A stretch of 6,425 nucleotides of DNA from an uncultured Chloroflexota bacterium. GTDB taxonomy: Bacteria > Chloroflexota > Anaerolineae > Aggregatilineales > Phototrophicaceae. The notes below the pieces were generated by a model. It was given only the letters and a program-made list of their open reading frames with translations. It did no database searches and was not told the DNA's origin. A program made the translations under genes and the position numbers. Location: the NCBI GenBank assembly GCA_937870805.1, contig CALMZT010000267.1, positions 1 to 6,425 on the forward strand. Direction: 5' to 3'. Shown here in pieces: positions 3,950 through 6,425 of the stretch (the first letter of the stretch is position 1; each line of letters starts with the position of its first letter).

Positions 3950-6425
3950 TTGCCATCTGCGTTAGAAAAACTGGTAAAAATCCTAAAACTCGAACGTGAG
4001 CAAGGCTATAAGAACACTGCTGTCATCGGCGGTTTACGTGCATTCAGCGAAAAATGGACGCAAGAGGCGCATGTACAAGCACGCAAACCGGAACATCACA
4101 CGCTGGTTGACGAGCTAGGTGATCTGCTGCAACGTTATGAGTTATTGAACGAAAAAGCAGAACGCCATCAATCCATCAGCTATATGTTGGATCGAATTAC
4201 CGGACGGGTGCAACCGCCGAAGACAGCCTCTGAAGCGAACGAATCGCCGCCCGCTCTGGCACAGCAGCCACAACAGGAAGTAGAACGTCCGCCAGATGAG
4301 CGCCCACACTATGAGCCACCACCTCGTGAAGAACGCAAGCCGCCTTCAGAGGATAGACAGCGCCATGAGAACCCGCCAACAAATGAACAGCGCAGACCTG
4401 AACCGCCCAGCCGCGATCAGCGCCGTGAAAATGCGCCAAGACGGGAGCCAGGCGGTCATCAGCCGTTCGCACCGAAGTCTAAACGCCCGTTACCCAGTAG
4501 ACCTCCGCGCGATACCCGTAGGAGACCTGATCGATTCGCGGGCGGAGATGACGGCGAAATGGTTTCTGCGAAGGAATTGGAAGGTGGCGCAGACTTCACT
4601 TCCTTAGAGATGGAGTTTGAAGCGTCTTATCGCGGCGGCAAAACGGAGCGTTCAACCCTGCCCGATGTCGCCCCACAGCCGCGTTTAGCACGCCCACCGC
4701 GCAAACCACGCGCCGCAATTGAGGCAGGTGCAGCAGCGGATATTATGCGTGGGTTGAATGCCTCTGTCACGACCATACGTGGTATCGGTCCAAAGATGGC
4801 GGAAACTTTAACAGCAGTAGGTATCCATACAATCAACGATATGCTGTTTTATCTGCCTCGCCGCTATGACGACTATACACGTTTAACCTATATCAGTCGG
4901 GTAATCCCTCATCAGGTGGTCACACTGATTGGCACGGTTAAGAATGTGACCACAGTGGCGGGCAAAAATGGGCGCAAAGATTTCCGACTGGTGCTGGATG
5001 ATGGCTCAGCATCCATTTCTGCGATCTTTTTCGGGCAGCACTTTCTGATTCGCACGATTCATCCGGGTGAACAGCTTGTCTTAAGCGGCGAGGTCGGCAT
5101 CTACAGCGGCAAGCTCCAGATGACCAACCCGGAATGGGAACATGTGGACAATGAGAATTTGCACACAACGGGCATTGTCCCGGTGTATCCACTCACTGAA
5201 GGGTTGCGCCCGCGCGCGCTGCGCAAGCTCATGCACGAGGTTGTGGAGTATTGGGCAGAACGATTGCCCGATTACATCCCGCAGAGCGTGTTGGAACGCG
5301 CCGATCTTGCCGATTTGGGTTGGGCAATCAAGAACCTGCACTTCCCTGAAGGCTGGGATCACCTGGAACATGCAAGAGATCGTCTGATCTTCGATGATCT
5401 TTTGATGCTGCAAATGGCAATTCTCGCAAACCGCCGCGCGTGGCAGGCTTTGCCCGCGCCCGCGTTAGAAATCACGGACGACTTCCTGGAATATTTCATT
5501 CCAGCGGTCTTCCCATTCCCGCTTACGGGTGCGCAACGTCGTGCCATCGAGGACATACGCCGCGATGTGAGTACCACAATACCGATGAATCGCCTGATTC
5601 AAGGGGATGTTGGTTCAGGTAAAACGGCTGTAGCCACGACAGCACTGGCAATGGCATTTGCGAATGGCAAACAAGGCGCGTTGATGGCACCGACGGGCAT
5701 TCTCGCAGAACAGCACTATCGCAACATCAGTCGCGCACTAGAGAACACGCCCGGCGAACGCAAGCCCATAGTGCGCTTACTCACCAGTGCGCTCCCTGTG
5801 GAAGAACGTGACATCATTTATGCAGGATTGGCAGAGGGTTCAGTTGATATTGTGATCGGTACGCACGCACTGATACAGGAAGGCGTCGCATTCAAAGACC
5901 TTGCGATTGCCATTGTCGATGAGCAGCATCGTTTCGGAGTTGAGCAGCGTAAAGCGCTGCGCGGCAAAGGCACAAACCCACATCTCATTGTCATGACAGC
6001 AACACCCATTCCGCGCACTCTGTCGCTGACGATTTTCGCTGATCTTGACATCACGATCATCGACGAGATGCCGCCGGGACGCCAGCCCATTCAAACGCGC
6101 GTCGTTGACCCTGTAGCGCGCGAACGTGTATACGACTTTATCAAAGCGCAGGTCGATCAAGGGCGACAGGCATTCATCGTTCACCCATTGGTGGAAGCAT
6201 CGGATAAGGTTGAAGCCCGCGCTGCACTGCAATCCTACGACGAATTGAAAGATGTATTCTTCCGTTATCGAATTGGGCTTCTGCATGGACGCATGAAACC
6301 TGCTGAAAAAGACGAAGCCATGCGCGCTTTCACAGTTCACGAATGGGACATCCTCGTCACAACATCGGTGGCTGAAGTCGGCGTCGATGTGCCAAATGCC
6401 AGTGTGATTGTTATTGAAAGTGCAG
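3950..6425 (+). CDS. recG: ATP-dependent DNA helicase RecG, long form, 3' end beyond the window
   Basis: RecG is a superfamily 2 translocase that remodels stalled replication forks and branch-migrates Holliday junctions. From TTG 3950 there are 825 codons with no stop. Residues 2-84 form a helical N-terminal domain (ALEKLVKILKLEREQGYKN, then AVIGGLRAF) of the RecG_N type. Residues about 86-262 are a Pro/Arg-rich linker. The wedge region follows, with the helix-hairpin-helix-like TIRGIGPKMAETL (275-287), FYLPRRYDDY (300-309) and an OB fold ending GEVGIYSGKLQM (380-391). Helicase motifs are LTGAQRRAI (525-533), Walker A GDVGSGKT (552-559), MAPTGILAEQHY (579-590; usually PTEILA), DEQHRFG (657-663), MTATPIPRT (682-690), GLLHGRM (776-782) and TTSVAEVGVDVPNA (804-817). 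Motif VI (QLRGRVGR) and the C-terminal TRG hook should lie beyond 6425. E. coli RecG has 693 residues; this one would exceed about 950. It is probably co-transcribed with the fak genes. Confidence 0.96.
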   Translation, partial: MPSALEKLVKILKLEREQGYKNTAVIGGLRAFSEKWTQEAHVQARKPEHHTLVDELGDLLQRYELLNEKAERHQSISYMLDRITGRVQPPKTASEANESPPALAQQPQQEVERPPDERPHYEPPPREERKPPSEDRQRHENPPTNEQRRPEPPSRDQRRENAPRREPGGHQPFAPKSKRPLPSRPPRDTRRRPDRFAGGDDGEMVSAKELEGGADFTSLEMEFEASYRGGKTERSTLPDVAPQPRLARPPRKPRAAIEAGAAADIMRGLNASVTTIRGIGPKMAETLTAVGIHTINDMLFYLPRRYDDYTRLTYISRVIPHQVVTLIGTVKNVTTVAGKNGRKDFRLVLDDGSASISAIFFGQHFLIRTIHPGEQLVLSGEVGIYSGKLQMTNPEWEHVDNENLHTTGIVPVYPLTEGLRPRALRKLMHEVVEYWAERLPDYIPQSVLERADLADLGWAIKNLHFPEGWDHLEHARDRLIFDDLLMLQMAILANRRAWQALPAPALEITDDFLEYFIPAVFPFPLTGAQRRAIEDIRRDVSTTIPMNRLIQGDVGSGKTAVATTALAMAFANGKQGALMAPTGILAEQHYRNISRALENTPGERKPIVRLLTSALPVEERDIIYAGLAEGSVDIVIGTHALIQEGVAFKDLAIAIVDEQHRFGVEQRKALRGKGTNPHLIVMTATPIPRTLSLTIFADLDITIIDEMPPGRQPIQTRVVDPVARERVYDFIKAQVDQGRQAFIVHPLVEASDKVEARAALQSYDELKDVFFRYRIGLLHGRMKPAEKDEAMRAFTVHEWDILVTTSVAEVGVDVPNASVIVIESA
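4289..4456 (+). repeat. degenerate PP-initiated peptide repeat within the recG linker
   Basis: RecG residues 114-169 break into units that each begin with PP (AP in the last) and continue with charged Arg/Glu/Gln/Asp residues: PPDERPHYEP, PPREERK, PPSEDRQRHEN, PPTNEQRRPE, PPSRDQRREN, APRREPGG. The period is 7 to 11 residues, most regular (10-11) over 4340-4432. The units differ in sequence and look like an old, diverged tandem expansion. The segment should be intrinsically disordered and is strongly basic overall. Confidence 0.6.

Noticed and set aside
4197..4607. Open frames on both strands across the recG linker (4197-4472 minus, 4296-4607 plus)
   Set aside because: The biased Pro/Arg codons leave few stops in other frames. 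The recG frame continues through with conserved domains on both sides.
5840..6340. 166-codon minus-strand open frame
   Set aside because: It lies entirely opposite the RecG helicase motifs, has no recognisable domain, and is a shadow of the coding strand.

Overview
The window looks like ordinary chromosome from a bacterium of moderate (roughly 50%) GC. It carries a ribosomal protein gene next to a fatty-acid kinase operon and recG. A Chloroflexota (Anaerolineae-like) source is my best guess. The basis is the four-cysteine L28, the long N-terminal extension of RecG, and the FakA, DegV, DegV, RecG order. The sequence alone does not prove this. The rpmB / fakA / recG neighbourhood also resembles the Bacillota arrangement rpmB-yloU-yloV(fakA)-...-recG, but without a yloU (Asp23-like) gene.

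Layout: positions 1-129 hold the last 42 codons of an unidentified plus-strand gene, followed by a clear hairpin terminator (141-172). A second hairpin (229-255) terminates rpmB, which runs on the minus strand (261-437) and encodes a 58-residue zinc-ribbon L28. Positions 172-228 lie between the two convergent terminators, and I see nothing else there. The divergent intergenic region 438-566 contains a perfect 7-bp inverted repeat (514-533) and only weak promoter-like hexamers. From 567 to the end of the window everything is on the plus strand and tightly packed: fakA (567-2228), a divergent DegV/FakB-like gene starting directly after the fakA stop (2229-3104), a canonical DegV/FakB gene overlapping it by 11 nt (3094-3948), and recG starting at a TTG one base after that stop (3950, cut by the window end).

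How it fits together: FakA (ATP-binding kinase subunit) and FakB (fatty-acid-binding subunit) together phosphorylate exogenous fatty acids to acyl-phosphates for phospholipid synthesis. The second DegV protein keeps the family's ligand-pocket motifs. The first has lost all three that I could align (LSGxY, RRGGR and GxHxGPG), although it sits in the most tightly coupled position behind fakA. That makes it the most interesting item in the window: it may bind another ligand or act as a non-catalytic FakA partner. RecG shares the transcription unit but works in replication-fork repair. It carries a long proline/arginine-rich linker with a degenerate PP-initiated repeat between its N-terminal helical domain and its wedge domain.

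I saw no mobile element, CRISPR array, tRNA or rRNA.
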